Made by a program: the position numbers and the translations under genes
Notes under the pieces: generated by a model
Told to the model about the DNA's origin: nothing
Databases searched by the model: none
Seen by the model: the letters and a program-made list of their open reading frames with translations, nothing else
In this document: piece after piece, positions 29,295 through 38,543 of the stretch
How the letters are laid out: each line of letters opens with the position of its first letter
Numbering within the stretch: position 1 is the stretch's first letter
DNA from: Synechococcus sp. AG-679-D13
GTDB taxonomy: Bacteria > Cyanobacteriota > Cyanobacteriia > PCC-6307 > Cyanobiaceae
Length of the DNA: 47,634 nucleotides
Assembly: GCA_003210735.1 (NCBI GenBank)
Contig: QCUM01000015.1
Coordinates: forward strand, 1 to 47,634
Reading direction: 5' to 3'

Positions 29295-30154
29295 AGACAC
29301 TGCTTGATCAACTCCGCCCCGGTCTGCTGGATCCGCAGGCCGGACATCTGGCTGACAAGGTGCAGTGGTGGGATCTCCCGGCTCTGGAGGTGGAGGATCC
29401 TTTTCCAGTTGCGGTTTTGGGAGACGGCCCTCCCCTGTTGCTGTTGCATGGATTCGACAGCAGTTTTCTGGAATTCCGTCGCCTTGCACCTCTGCTGGCC
29501 GGTTCCTATCAACTGTTCATTCCTGACCTGTTCGGTTTCGGCTTTTCGCCGCGGCCACGTCAGGCCCGTTACGGCCCTGACGCCGTGATGAACCATCTCG
29601 ACCAACTGCTTGAGCAGCTTCCTTCCTCACAATCGGTTGGGGTGATCGGGGCCTCCATGGGTGGGTCGGTGGCCGTTGAACTCGCTCGACGTCAGCCTGA
29701 TCGGGTGCATGATCTGTTGTTGCTCGCACCAGCTGGTCTGACCGGTCAGCCGATGCCGGTGCCACCCCTGCTCGATCGCTTTGGGGCCTGGTTTCTCGGC
29801 CGCCCCGGTGTGCGCCGAGGGCTCTGCAGGCAGGCCTTTGCCGATCCCGACTCCGATGTGGGTGCGCCGGAGGAACAGATCGCTTCCTTGCATCTGCAAT
29901 GTCCAGGCTGGGCCGACGCCCTGGCAGCTTTCGCCCGCAGCGGTGGCTTCTCCGGCTGTGGATTGCCTCTGCCTTCGCAACCCTTGCATGTGATCTGGGG
30001 CGCTCAGGACCGCATCCTTCGGCCCCGTTTGAAGCAGGCGGCTGAAGCGCTGCTGCCAACTCCAGCTGAAACAATCGAACCCTGCGGACATCTCCCACAT
30101 ATCGATCAGGCTGAGCATGTGGCGGCACGTTGTTTGGATCTGCTGCGGCGATGA
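29291..30154 (+). CDS. Alpha/beta hydrolase
   Basis: A 287-residue hydrolase: LLLLHGFDSS (oxyanion loop), GASMGGSVAVEL with nucleophile Ser122, WGAQDRIL with Asp240, and CGHLPHIDQ with a catalytic His near 267-270. A substrate cannot be assigned; haloperoxidase-like or esterase-like relatives are common in cyanobacteria. The only plausible start is TTG 29291, overlapping the preceding TGA, which fits a chain of coupled genes running from clpC. The next ATG overlaps its stop. Confidence 0.87.
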   Translation: MKTLLDQLRPGLLDPQAGHLADKVQWWDLPALEVEDPFPVAVLGDGPPLLLLHGFDSSFLEFRRLAPLLAGSYQLFIPDLFGFGFSPRPRQARYGPDAVMNHLDQLLEQLPSSQSVGVIGASMGGSVAVELARRQPDRVHDLLLLAPAGLTGQPMPVPPLLDRFGAWFLGRPGVRRGLCRQAFADPDSDVGAPEEQIASLHLQCPGWADALAAFARSGGFSGCGLPLPSQPLHVIWGAQDRILRPRLKQAAEALLPTPAETIEPCGHLPHIDQAEHVAARCLDLLRR

Positions 30155-30771
30155 GTGATCCGCTGCTCCGATTGATCTCGTCCGGTCTGCGTCTCTGGAT
30201 CGCGAGTCGCTGCGACCAGGTTGGAGAGCTCGACCTCACCCTGCGGGGGTCGAGCCTTTCTTTGCTTCAGGGCCGGCTGGAGGGCGTTGATCTCAAGGCT
30301 CGTCAGGTGCGTTTTGACGGATTGCCGTTGCAGTTCGCCGAGATCAGCAGTGGACCGATCCAACTGGATCTGAGCCTGCTGAAGCCGGGGCGGATGTTGG
30401 CGTTGCGGGATCCCTTCCAGGTGAACGGCACAGTGACGCTGCCGGGTGTTGAGCTCAATGCCGCACTGGGTTCCGAGCGTTGGCGCGATCTGGCGGACTG
30501 GATGGCTGAGCAGCTGCTGGGGGTGACGCCCCTCGGGGCACTGCGGATCGACAACACGGTTCTGGAGCTTCGCGCGCAGGTTTCAGCGCAAAGGGATCCG
30601 ATTCATCGACGTTTTGGGCTTCAGGCCGACGCCGGAACGGTGCGGTTCTGTCCCCTTGACGATGACGCTCCATCCACGCGACTGCCTATGGACCCATCGA
30701 TTCGGATCACCGATGTCAGCCTCTCGGCTGGACAGGTCACACTGACCGGTGTCGCGGATGTGAAACCCTGA
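30151..30771 (+). CDS. DUF2993 (LmeA-family) lipid-binding protein
   Basis: A 206-residue protein that resembles the cyanobacterial DUF2993 family: GELDLTLRGSSLSLLQGRL, LKARQVRFDGLPLQFAEIS and a C-terminal ITDVSLSAGQVTLTG strand, a repeated beta-rich pattern. LmeA relatives bind phospholipids in the periplasm of actinobacteria, but no signal peptide is obvious here, so location is uncertain. ATG 30151 overlaps the hydrolase stop by ATGA. It converges on cdsA with 39 bases between. Confidence 0.75.
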   Translation: MSDPLLRLISSGLRLWIASRCDQVGELDLTLRGSSLSLLQGRLEGVDLKARQVRFDGLPLQFAEISSGPIQLDLSLLKPGRMLALRDPFQVNGTVTLPGVELNAALGSERWRDLADWMAEQLLGVTPLGALRIDNTVLELRAQVSAQRDPIHRRFGLQADAGTVRFCPLDDDAPSTRLPMDPSIRITDVSLSAGQVTLTGVADVKP

Positions 30772-30782
30772 CGGGTGCTCAG

Positions 30783-30830
30783 GGCATCAATGGCCTATGG
30801 CATCAATGTCCTACGACATCAGTGTCTGGA
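30783..30830. repeat. Three-copy 16-bp tandem repeat between convergent genes
   Basis: Three consecutive 16-base units, GGCATCAATGGCCTAT, GGCATCAATGTCCTAC and GACATCAGTGTCTGGA. The first two differ at two positions; the third is more diverged. They span the gap and the last codons of cdsA (its stop is at 30811). Confidence 0.7.
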
Positions 30831-31728
30831 ACAGTGGTTCGGCGAGAGAGATCAGGCTGGACACAACCGCCGGAGTGAAGAGATAGCTGTCGATTCGATC
30901 CAGGATTCCGCCGTGGCCAGGCAGGGCATCACCGGAATCCTTCAGCCCCGCATCCCGTTTCATCATGGATTCGGTCAGATCTCCCACCACCGCGATCAGG
31001 GCAACCACTGCACCAAGAAGCAGACCGGGCAGACCGCCAAAAGGCCATCCCATCACGGCACCGCAGATCAGTCCCATCAGCATCGAGCTGATCACACCGC
31101 CGATGGCTCCTTCAATAGTTTTGCCTGGAGAGATTGCTGAAAGTGGATGCCTGCCGAGGCGCTTCCCCACTCCCCAGGCGCCGATATCGCAGGCCACGAT
31201 CATCAAACAAGTTGAGAAGGTGATGGCCAGTCCGCTGCTGCACAGCCAGGCGGTTCCGGGCGCAAGTTCGGGGGCCGAAAGATTGCGCAGGGCCAACCAG
31301 TGGCTGGGTAGAAACCCCAGATAGAACAAACCAAAGATGGAGGCCGCCACGTCGGCGATGGAACCGGTGACCGGCTGAAGCAGCAGCCAGGCGCAGACGG
31401 CTGCCCCGGACAGCGGCAGGATCACCGCTGACAGTTCCGCTGGCCACCCGGGCTGCACGGCTCCCCACTGCGTTGTGATCAGCAGCAATTGGCACGCCAC
31501 CAGGGTTGTTTTGGTGGCAGGCCGCATTCCCTTGAACTGCGCCATCCGGAAGAACTCCAGCAGGCCCAGATGCACGATCACCCCCACGGCGGCGGTGAAC
31601 CACCAGCCGCCAAGAATCACCACCAGGGCGCCAAATGCACCAGCGGCAAGGCCACTGATCAAGCGTTTGCGTGGATTGTTGGCCCGGGGGGAGGAACCGG
31701 TTTTGGGAGTCAGAACCTCGCTGATCAC
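30811..31728 (-). CDS. cdsA: Phosphatidate cytidylyltransferase
   Basis: A 305-residue multi-helix membrane enzyme that makes CDP-diacylglycerol from phosphatidate and CTP, the branch point to phosphatidylglycerol. The C-terminal signature is present as CDIGAWGVGKRLGRHPL followed by SPGKTIEGAIGG. The first 25 residues are basic and soluble. Start is GTG 31728. It lies 41 bases downstream of the PLP decarboxylase gene on the same strand. Confidence 0.94.
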   Translation of the reverse strand: MISEVLTPKTGSSPRANNPRKRLISGLAAGAFGALVVILGGWWFTAAVGVIVHLGLLEFFRMAQFKGMRPATKTTLVACQLLLITTQWGAVQPGWPAELSAVILPLSGAAVCAWLLLQPVTGSIADVAASIFGLFYLGFLPSHWLALRNLSAPELAPGTAWLCSSGLAITFSTCLMIVACDIGAWGVGKRLGRHPLSAISPGKTIEGAIGGVISSMLMGLICGAVMGWPFGGLPGLLLGAVVALIAVVGDLTESMMKRDAGLKDSGDALPGHGGILDRIDSYLFTPAVVSSLISLAEPLFQTLMS

Positions 31729-31769
31729 GCTGGCTGGACCACCCCGGTTGAAAGGCTTGTCAAGTCGAT

Positions 31770-33191
31770 TCAGGCTGTTTCGGGTTCAGCGGTTTGATCC
31801 ACTACATCCAGTATGTCTGGAATCCGATCACCCCAAAGACTTTGCTGTCTCAGCAACCAGTGCAGCCGAGCTGCATCGAGGCGTTCGCCCGGCACCAGTA
31901 GCGGAATGCCCGGTGGATAGGGGCAGAGCAATTCAGCCGCCACCGTGTTCTCGGCTCGCCTCAGTTCACAGGACTGACGTGGCGCCCGCCAGGCCCAGGC
32001 CAGGGGCTGCGCCGGTTGACCAACCAACGGCAGCGGCGGCGGTTCGAATGGGGTCTGTGGCTGTCGACCCGGGTATGCGGTCAGCAAGGCCCGCCACATC
32101 CCTCGCAAGCGGGCGCGAAGCCGCTGATGTTTGGCCAGACCAAGGCAGAAAGTGAGTGTGGCGGGTTCAGGAAGTTCCGCCACAAGCCCCTCGTCCAGCA
32201 ACCAGTCGTCGGCCTCCAAACCACTGATCCCCGCAGCACCGGTGTGAAGCACCAGCCGGAGTGGGTCCTGGGTGTCCAGCAGCGGTACTCCATCGTTCAG
32301 CAAGCCACGCTTTAACAACCGCGCTTCCCCCAGCCGCCGTTGCAATCGCCGTCTCCCGAGGGTTGTTTGCCAGTCGTTCAGGCTTGCTTCGCAGGATGCC
32401 AGCAGCAGTGCACTGGGGCTTGTGGTCTGCAGCCAGCCGATGCTGCGTTCAATCGCATCGGGATCAACGCGGTTCCCCTGCAACCAGAGCACAGCGGTCT
32501 GAGCCAGACCGCTTGCGGATTTCTGCAGGGAGTGCACCACCAGATCAGCCCCACTCTGGACTGCGCTGGGAGGTAGGTCGGGATCGATGGTTGTGGCGAA
32601 ATGGCTGCCATGGGCTTCATCCACAAGCACCGGCCAACCCCGCTGTTGCAGGCGATCGATCAGGGGCGCCGGATCGGTGGCGTAACCCTGATAGGTGGGG
32701 TGCACCAGAACCGCTGCTCCGATGCTGGGATGTTGATCAGGGAGTGCTTGCAGGACGCGATCGAGCCAGGCTCCATCAGCCGGTTGGGGTTGGCCACGGT
32801 CGTTCAGAAATGGCAGATCGAACAGCAGCGGGGTGAGCTGCCCCAGCAGGCAGGCCTGAATCAGACTGCGGTGAACGTTTCGCGGCATCAGCACGGCCTG
32901 CCCCGGTCGGCACAATCCGAGCAGGGCTGCCTGCAGCAGCCCGGTGGCTCCATTCACCCCGTACCAGCAATGGTCGACCCCCATGGCATCCGCAGCCTGC
33001 CTCTGGCTGATGGCAACGGCCCCCTCCGGCTCGAGGGGGCCGCCGATGGAAGGCAGTTCCGGCAGGTCCCAAACCCCTGCGCGTCGACGCAGCAGACGAC
33101 GGAGTGAATCGGGAAGAGCTTTGCCGCGTCCGTGGGCCGGCAGGAAAAGGGTCCGACCGACCGGACGGTGCAGCAACCGCAGCAGAACCAT
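31770..33191 (-). CDS. Orn/Lys/Arg decarboxylase family PLP enzyme (short form)
   Basis: A 473-residue fold-type I PLP protein. FLPAHGRGK opens the substrate site; VNGATGLLQAALL holds the phosphate loop; VDEAHGSHF (Asp191, His194) and VHSLQKSASGL (PLP Lys224) match Orn/Lys/Arg decarboxylases. The N-terminal wing domain of the large inducible enzymes is absent, as in the short actinobacterial and cyanobacterial group, whose members decarboxylate lysine, ornithine or arginine to polyamine precursors. Substrate is unassigned. It shares a strand with cdsA, 41 bases on; a 750-base gap lies upstream. Confidence 0.85.
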   Translation of the reverse strand: MVLLRLLHRPVGRTLFLPAHGRGKALPDSLRRLLRRRAGVWDLPELPSIGGPLEPEGAVAISQRQAADAMGVDHCWYGVNGATGLLQAALLGLCRPGQAVLMPRNVHRSLIQACLLGQLTPLLFDLPFLNDRGQPQPADGAWLDRVLQALPDQHPSIGAAVLVHPTYQGYATDPAPLIDRLQQRGWPVLVDEAHGSHFATTIDPDLPPSAVQSGADLVVHSLQKSASGLAQTAVLWLQGNRVDPDAIERSIGWLQTTSPSALLLASCEASLNDWQTTLGRRRLQRRLGEARLLKRGLLNDGVPLLDTQDPLRLVLHTGAAGISGLEADDWLLDEGLVAELPEPATLTFCLGLAKHQRLRARLRGMWRALLTAYPGRQPQTPFEPPPLPLVGQPAQPLAWAWRAPRQSCELRRAENTVAAELLCPYPPGIPLLVPGERLDAARLHWLLRQQSLWGDRIPDILDVVDQTAEPETA

Positions 33192-33944
33192 GAGTTGAAT
33201 GTATATAAGTGCCGCCCATTAGGCAAAGACGGGATCTGGACTTGATCTTCCAAAGTTATTAACTAACTATTTTAGGCAATGACTTTTCTTGGAATGGCTT
33301 TCCTATCCGTTTGTGCATGTATGAACAGCTCGTGTGGGTATCGTCACAGCAGCATGAGTGATGGGACTTGGATTTGATTCACGCATATGAATTGAGAGAC
33401 TTTTGTCGGCAAAGTTGCTTGACTGCCAGAACTCGTTGATACTGAGCTGCTAGCATTTTCTGTAAATTTGGTTTATTGCTAAATTTTCGTTTCTTAATCA
33501 AAAAATTGATGGCTTCATATCGCATCGTTTTCTTGTCTTCTATTGCTAGTTTTTTTAATTATCGTTTTGAAAGGCTTGTCAGCTTTTGCTGGCGCATGTG
33601 TTCGTGATTATGGAAAATAGAGTTGTGAGGTTTGGCGCTTGGGCTGATCTAGGCAGTCAAGTGGTTTCATGGACGAAATACACTTTAAAATAAATGTCCT
33701 GTATCAATGTTTTAGGGTAATGATAAAGAACAAAAGTCAATTACATAGCTTATGCTTTTACTTTGTTGTTGCCTATATGGTCGGCTAAGAGATTCCGTCA
33801 AGGTTGACCGATGGGCTGGATTGGCTCTTGGTCGATAATGGTTGAAATTTTGGAGTGGATTTTTATGGATGTAGCGCTTTAATATGACTGTCAATACCGT
33901 GGAGATTTAGTCGACTCCCAACGATGTAAAATTCACCAGCAATT
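33192..33944. other. AT-rich intergenic region without a recognised gene
   Basis: About 750 bases between divergent genes. Frames longer than 60 codons are absent apart from one at 33712-33894 minus that resembles no protein. The composition drops sharply to AT-rich. It must contain the decarboxylase and oxygenase promoters, but none could be called with confidence. Confidence 0.45.
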
Positions 33945-34640
33945 ATGGAGCATTTTATTGAGATTATTCCAGATGCATTGGATCATCATTTATGCGACAC
34001 GTTGATCCAGAAATTTGAAAGTAGTAGTAACTGTCACGAGGGCTTTGTGGGTGGGGGAGTTGACGTTAGCAAGAAAAGGAGTCGTGATCTTTCGATCAGC
34101 AGGGAAAAAGATTTTCAGACAGAGCTCGAGCAAATAGTCAAGATTACAACGAGATATTTGCTCCCATATTTTGATAGTTATTACTTCGCATTGATTGGAC
34201 CGCTTGGTATAAAAATCAAGGATCAAGAGTCTGGAAAGTTGGCCAATGTAACTGAGCATAATTACACTGAGATTGCCAGGCCTGCGTTGAATCAACTTAT
34301 TGCTCGATTCTTTCGTCTTGGTGAAATCAATATGCAGCATTATGAAGTTAATTCTGGTGGTTATCCTTACTGGCATTCTGAGGCTTACCCGGATCCACCT
34401 CATAACGAAGCGTTGCATCGAATGCTTCTGTTTATGTACTATCTCAATGACGTAGAAGAGGGCGGTGAAACCGACTTCTTTTACCAAAAAATTTCAATCA
34501 AGCCGCAAAAAGGCACCATGGTGATTGCACCTGCGTACTTTACGCATACGCATCGCGGAAATGTTCCAAAATCCAGCGATAAATATATCATTACTTCTTG
34601 GGTGCTGTTTAAGCGTGGCGAGGAGTTGTTTGCGAAATAG
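33945..34640 (+). CDS. 2-oxoglutarate/Fe(II) oxygenase, prolyl-4-hydroxylase-like
   Basis: A 231-residue protein with a double-stranded beta-helix core: MQHYEVNSGGYPYWHSEAYP, then LLFMYYLNDVEEGGETDF, KGTMVIAPA and HTHRGNVPKSSDKYIITSW. Likely iron ligands are His144, Glu146 (the usual Asp is Glu here) and His203, with Lys213 binding the 2-oxoglutarate carboxylate. Relatives hydroxylate proline or other protein residues; similar small enzymes are common in cyanophages and marine bacteria. It is AT-rich and stands next to a truncated adhesin gene, so transfer is likely. Substrate unknown. Confidence 0.8.
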   Translation: MEHFIEIIPDALDHHLCDTLIQKFESSSNCHEGFVGGGVDVSKKRSRDLSISREKDFQTELEQIVKITTRYLLPYFDSYYFALIGPLGIKIKDQESGKLANVTEHNYTEIARPALNQLIARFFRLGEINMQHYEVNSGGYPYWHSEAYPDPPHNEALHRMLLFMYYLNDVEEGGETDFFYQKISIKPQKGTMVIAPAYFTHTHRGNVPKSSDKYIITSWVLFKRGEELFAK

Positions 34641-34899
34641 CTTGCAAAAATGTGTTTTATTGTCAAATTATTGAGCTCTAATGTCTGCTTGGCTTTTTGT
34701 TGTTAGCACTCTTCTTTCTGACTAATTTAGTAAACACTACCAAGTATAGTTATGCATTTATCGCATTTTTGCTGCGATCTTGTCGTAGAAATGATGTCCA
34801 CGAAGCCATGACTGATATGGCATTAAGAGAATATAAACAATCTGGCATTCAAGGCTGGCCCGGCTCGTTTCGGCTTTCTCATCCGAGGAACCTCAGATC

Positions 34900-35748
34900 A
34901 TGAGTGCGGCTTCCCCCCTTACCAATACCGGAAGCAACAGCGCTCATCATCCGCAGGCGTTGCTCCTTGTCTTACACGCCGCCAGTCAACGGCTGCTCCA
35001 CTGGCAGGCCAACCCTCAATCCTGGAACCAGCTCCTGCTGCAGGTGTTTCGTCGATCAGCTCCCATTGACCTCAGCGGCATACCCATCGAAATCCGCGAT
35101 GGTGACACCATGGCTGTGCTGCATGGGGCTTATGCACCCGTTTCCCCAAATGGTGCTGAGCGCATCTATCTCAATGCCGACTGGCTTTCTTCTGCAACAC
35201 CTGCCGCAATAGAAGTGGTCCTGCTGGAAGAGCTCGGCCATGCCATTGATCACAGACTCAATCAGGGCAATGACACCTCCGGGGATGAAGGGGTTATCTT
35301 TTCAGCCCTCATCCGCGGCATTCCAATCCCTGCTGTTGAAACCACCCAGAGCGACCATCACACCCTGATCATCAACGGTCAATCCATTGCCGTTGAAGCG
35401 GCTGCACACATTGCTAGCGGTAGCCCTTCCCTCACCTCAGTTGCAGAAGACGGCACTGATCTAGCTGCCGTCACTGTTGCCAATCTCTTCTCCTCATCCT
35501 TCTTCGATACAGATGGGGACACTTTGCAGGGCGTTGTTGTCACATCCAATGCAGCAGATTCTGATGCAGAGGGCAGCTGGCAATACTCAACCGACTCCGG
35601 TTGGCAAACCATCGCTCAAGCCCACGATCTCGGCTGGGAATCAATCTTTGGTGATCTCATCCAGCCCGATAGGGTGGTTGAAGATCTCTGCCTGATCAGC
35701 CACAGTTTCTTTCAATGTTTGCCTATCTGGAATATCATTTTGTGCTGA
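34900..35748 (+). pseudogene. Truncated N-terminus of a large adhesin/RTX-type surface protein
   Basis: A 282-codon frame with a good ribosome site (GAGGAA). Residues about 20-150 resemble the N-terminal module of giant cyanobacterial surface proteins: IEIRDGDTMAVLHGAYA, YLNADWL, VVLLEELGHAIDHRLN (a metallopeptidase-like HExxH-type helix without the first His) and a DEGVIFSALI segment. Residues 170-255 start a cadherin-like repeat: VAEDGTDLAAVTVANLFSSS and then GSWQYSTDSGWQTI. After about residue 260 the match ends and the frame closes 20 codons later in unrelated sequence. Full-length relatives run to thousands of residues, so this is a 3'-truncated remnant, though a short product could be made. 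Confidence 0.65.
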
Positions 35749-36259
35749 TTCTCTTGCTATACTGACTGGATAATATTTGCGCGATCTGATCGTTGCGCTG
35801 TTGCTTGACTTCCTGCTGGACATACACTTCTCTCGTGATCCAGTATTTGCCTCGGTATTTGTGCTTGTCTGTTGATTTTTGACTCATTAACTTCCTTGCC
35901 AAAGGTTTGAACGCGAATGATTGACGCCAGCTAATACTGCATAGGAGGTATGAAATGGGACATGTATTTCATTAAGCCAGTCTCCTTTGTAACAATTCAG
36001 GCCTGAGTTTATTGGCTTTTTGCTCGTCAAGCAGGCGTCGTGGCCGATAGTCTGGTTTGCAATGCGAACTTTTCCTTTTGAGCATTTTCTAGAAGATGTG
36101 TTTAATGCTCTATATTCATGCATTGCCACTTGCTGTGATGTGGAAATTATATTTCGACGAAGAAGGATATCCTTGTAAATAAACTTTTATGTCTAATTTC
36201 CGGGACTGATGTTTTGAGCGTGCTGTTTCTGTTCGTCGATTTGTGTATATGTTTTTAGC
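35749..36259. other. Gene-poor region after the adhesin remnant
   Basis: AT-rich, with only short unconvincing frames. A minus-strand frame at 35887-36129 encodes an 80-residue peptide with a protein-like C-terminal half (ACLTSKKPINSGLNCYKGD... AVLAGVNHSRSNLWQ); I do not recognise it, and it may be another gene fragment. Confidence 0.4.
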
Positions 36260-36265
36260 TAAAAT

Positions 36266-36477
36266 TAGTAGATTGGCGAATCTCCTGGATTCTGTTTTCG
36301 CGCCATGCCTCCTGCTTCCATCCTCTAGAGATCTCTCTGACGAATGGTACGCATGAACTGATGAAAATCGCTGAATTCAATTTCAGGTTAATCCTCCAAA
36401 TTCTGAATGACATGACAATGCCAGTGCAGCTCTGATTCATAACTGCGGATGCCGCGCCACTGTGACAGCGACTTGTC
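36266..36477 (-). pseudogene. Photolyase/cryptochrome gene fragment, decayed
   Basis: On the minus strand from about 36477 the frame reads SLSQWRGIRSYESELHWHCH, then VIQNLED, a stop, PEIEFSDFHQFMRTIRQRD, a stop. Photolyase-family proteins carry SL..fxSRLhWHCHFIQkLEDePxiEf at the FAD-binding domain, so the match spans the stop codon in one frame. A few bases on, EAWRENR in another frame recalls the EAWxxGxTG that follows in photolyases, implying a frameshift. The neighbouring 70 bases to the right give only weak likeness. The gene has stops, a frameshift and no catalytic remainder, so it is dead. Confidence 0.6.
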
Positions 36478-36848
36478 TGAAGTACTTCCAGTATCGAGAG
36501 GCAGCCCTAATTGAGAGAGGTCAAAAGACGCTTACACGTTTTGAAAGCCGTGTTCGGCCTGGACATCTCGCGTTGTAAAGGAGTCACTTGGCACCTGAAA
36601 AATCGCTGAGCGTTCGGGTCCCCTCGAACTACTACCGACGCTTAAGTCGTGGATCCTCCTCCAAAGTTATCTTGTGGCGATCAAATTCTTTGACGACACG
36701 TTTGCTATTGATTGAACATTTTCTGAATTTGCACCTTCTGGACTGAATTTTCAGCTGCGCATAGTTTACGGGCTGTTCAATCTCGGGTCCGCGAGCCATG
36801 GGAATCCTTGGATCTCATTAAAGTCTGTGCCTGATCAGGGCTGTCTTG
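36478..36848. other. Intergenic region before the AarF kinase gene
   Basis: No supported gene. The minus strand may hold further, unrecognisable photolyase remnants to about 36540 (LSQLGLPLD in frame with the fragment). The final 100 bases should contain the promoter of the AarF gene, which I could not define. Confidence 0.35.
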
Positions 36849-38498
36849 ATGCAATACAACTCCGGGCGTGACTTTCGCTGGTTGCTGCTGCGGCCCTGGG
36901 TGTTCATTCCAAGGTTGCTTCAGGTTCTGTGGACTTTGGGCGGTCTTGTGCTGGTTCTGCTGTTGCGGGGCGGCAGCAAGAGCTCTGAAGTCCAGCTGAA
37001 GTTGGCGAAAGGCATCCTCAACACCCTCACTGGCCTCGGCCCCTGCTTCATCAAGGTGGGGCAAGCGCTCTCCACCCGCCCCGACCTCGTAAGACGGGAC
37101 TGGCTTGATGAGCTCACCCGCCTGCAGGACGATCTGCCCCCATTCCCCAATGCGTTGGCTCTGGAGCGCATTGAGCAGGAACTTGGTGCACCGGCCCACG
37201 AGCTCTTTGCTGAATTTCCCTCGGAACCGATTGCCGCAGCAAGCCTTGGCCAGGTTTACAAGGCCAGGCTCGAGGGACAAGCCTGGGTGGCGGTGAAGGT
37301 GCAACGTCCCCACCTCACGTTCATCCTGCGTCGTGATCTGGTGCTGATCCGCATGCTTGGCGTGCTGACGGCTCCTTTGCTGCCTCTGAACCTGGGGTTT
37401 GGTCTGGGCGAAATCATCGACGAGTTCGGCCGAAGCCTGTTCGAGGAGATCGATTACGAACAGGAGGCGGACAACGCCGAACGGTTTGCAGCTCTCTTCG
37501 CTGAAAACGAGGCGGTTTATGTGCCGCGGGTGGAGAGGATGCTCAGCTCCCAAAGGGTTCTCACCACCACCTGGATCGATGGCGCCAAGATGCGCGACAG
37601 CGCCGAACTGCAGGCCCTGCAGCTTGATCCTGCAGCGTTGATCCGCACCGGTGTGATCTGTGGGCTGCAGCAGTTGCTGGAGTTCGGCTACTTCCATGCC
37701 GACCCCCATCCTGGAAACCTGTTTGCCCTCTCCGGTCGTACAGGCGATCTGGGCCATGTCGGTTATGTCGACTTCGGCATGATGGATTCGATCAGCGACA
37801 GCGACCGGCTCACCCTGACCGGCGCCGTGGTGCATTTGATCAATGGGGATTTCGCCTCCCTGGCAGCGGACTTCCAGGACCTCGGTTTTCTCAGCCCGAC
37901 GGCAGATCTGGCCCCGATCATCCCAGCGTTGGAAGAAGTGCTTGGGGGCAGCCTCGGCGATTCGGTGGGCTCGTTCAACTTCAAGGCGATCACCGATCGC
38001 TTCTCTGAGTTGATGTTCGACTATCCCTTCCGGGTGCCAGCCCGTTTTGCGCTGATCATCCGCGCGGTGGTGAGCCAGGAGGGCCTTGCTTTGCGACTGG
38101 ATCCCCAATTCCGGATCATTGCTGTTGCCTACCCCTATGTCGCACGGCGTCTCCTGGCCGGAGATACCAGTGAAATGCGCGACAAATTGCTGGAGGTGAT
38201 CTTCGACACCGATGGTCGTCTTCGGTTGGACAGACTGGAAAATCTGCTGGCCGTGGTTGGCCAGGACGCCCCTGCACCAGGCCGGGAACTGCTTCCAGTT
38301 GCCGGGGCCGGCCTGCGGCTTTTGTTGAGCCGCAACGGTGCAGATTTACGCAAGCGTCTCCTGCTCACGCTGATCCGAGACGATCGGCTGCACACCGATG
38401 ACGTCCGCGCCCTGCTGGGACTGCTTGGCCGCACCTTCGGCCCTCGGCGTATCGCTGGAGGTTTCCTGCAACAGCTCAATCCGCTGGCGGCAGCCTGA
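36849..38498 (+). CDS. AarF/UbiB-type atypical kinase
   Basis: A 549-residue ABC1-family protein. The KxGQ motif (IKVGQALSTRPD, about residues 59-70), the Ala-rich nucleotide loop AAASLGQVYKARL, the ATP-binding Lys in VAVKVQRP, FHADPHPGNLF and the metal-binding Asp in YVDFGMMD are all present. Hydrophobic segments lie near residues 25-40. Members support quinone (plastoquinone, tocopherol) metabolism and lipid handling at membranes. ATG 36849 chosen; a TTG immediately upstream is less likely. It is followed 45 bases on by a small membrane protein gene. Confidence 0.92.
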   Translation: MQYNSGRDFRWLLLRPWVFIPRLLQVLWTLGGLVLVLLLRGGSKSSEVQLKLAKGILNTLTGLGPCFIKVGQALSTRPDLVRRDWLDELTRLQDDLPPFPNALALERIEQELGAPAHELFAEFPSEPIAAASLGQVYKARLEGQAWVAVKVQRPHLTFILRRDLVLIRMLGVLTAPLLPLNLGFGLGEIIDEFGRSLFEEIDYEQEADNAERFAALFAENEAVYVPRVERMLSSQRVLTTTWIDGAKMRDSAELQALQLDPAALIRTGVICGLQQLLEFGYFHADPHPGNLFALSGRTGDLGHVGYVDFGMMDSISDSDRLTLTGAVVHLINGDFASLAADFQDLGFLSPTADLAPIIPALEEVLGGSLGDSVGSFNFKAITDRFSELMFDYPFRVPARFALIIRAVVSQEGLALRLDPQFRIIAVAYPYVARRLLAGDTSEMRDKLLEVIFDTDGRLRLDRLENLLAVVGQDAPAPGRELLPVAGAGLRLLLSRNGADLRKRLLLTLIRDDRLHTDDVRALLGLLGRTFGPRRIAGGFLQQLNPLAAA

Positions 38499-38543
38499 CC
38501 GAATCCGGTTAGGGTCTCAGCTCATAAAAATTGCCCATCCCTG

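Noticed and set aside
34697..34903. Small plus-strand frame before the adhesin fragment
   Set aside because: Only a TTG start, no ribosome site and no protein-like pattern beyond its hydrophobic start.
36600..36660. tRNA-like GTTCGGGTCCCCTCGAAC sequence
   Set aside because: A T-arm-like stem but no acceptor or anticodon arms at proper spacing; not a tRNA.
36777..38108. 443-codon minus-strand frame opposite the AarF kinase
   Set aside because: Antisense shadow with no family likeness; AarF has all kinase motifs on the plus strand.
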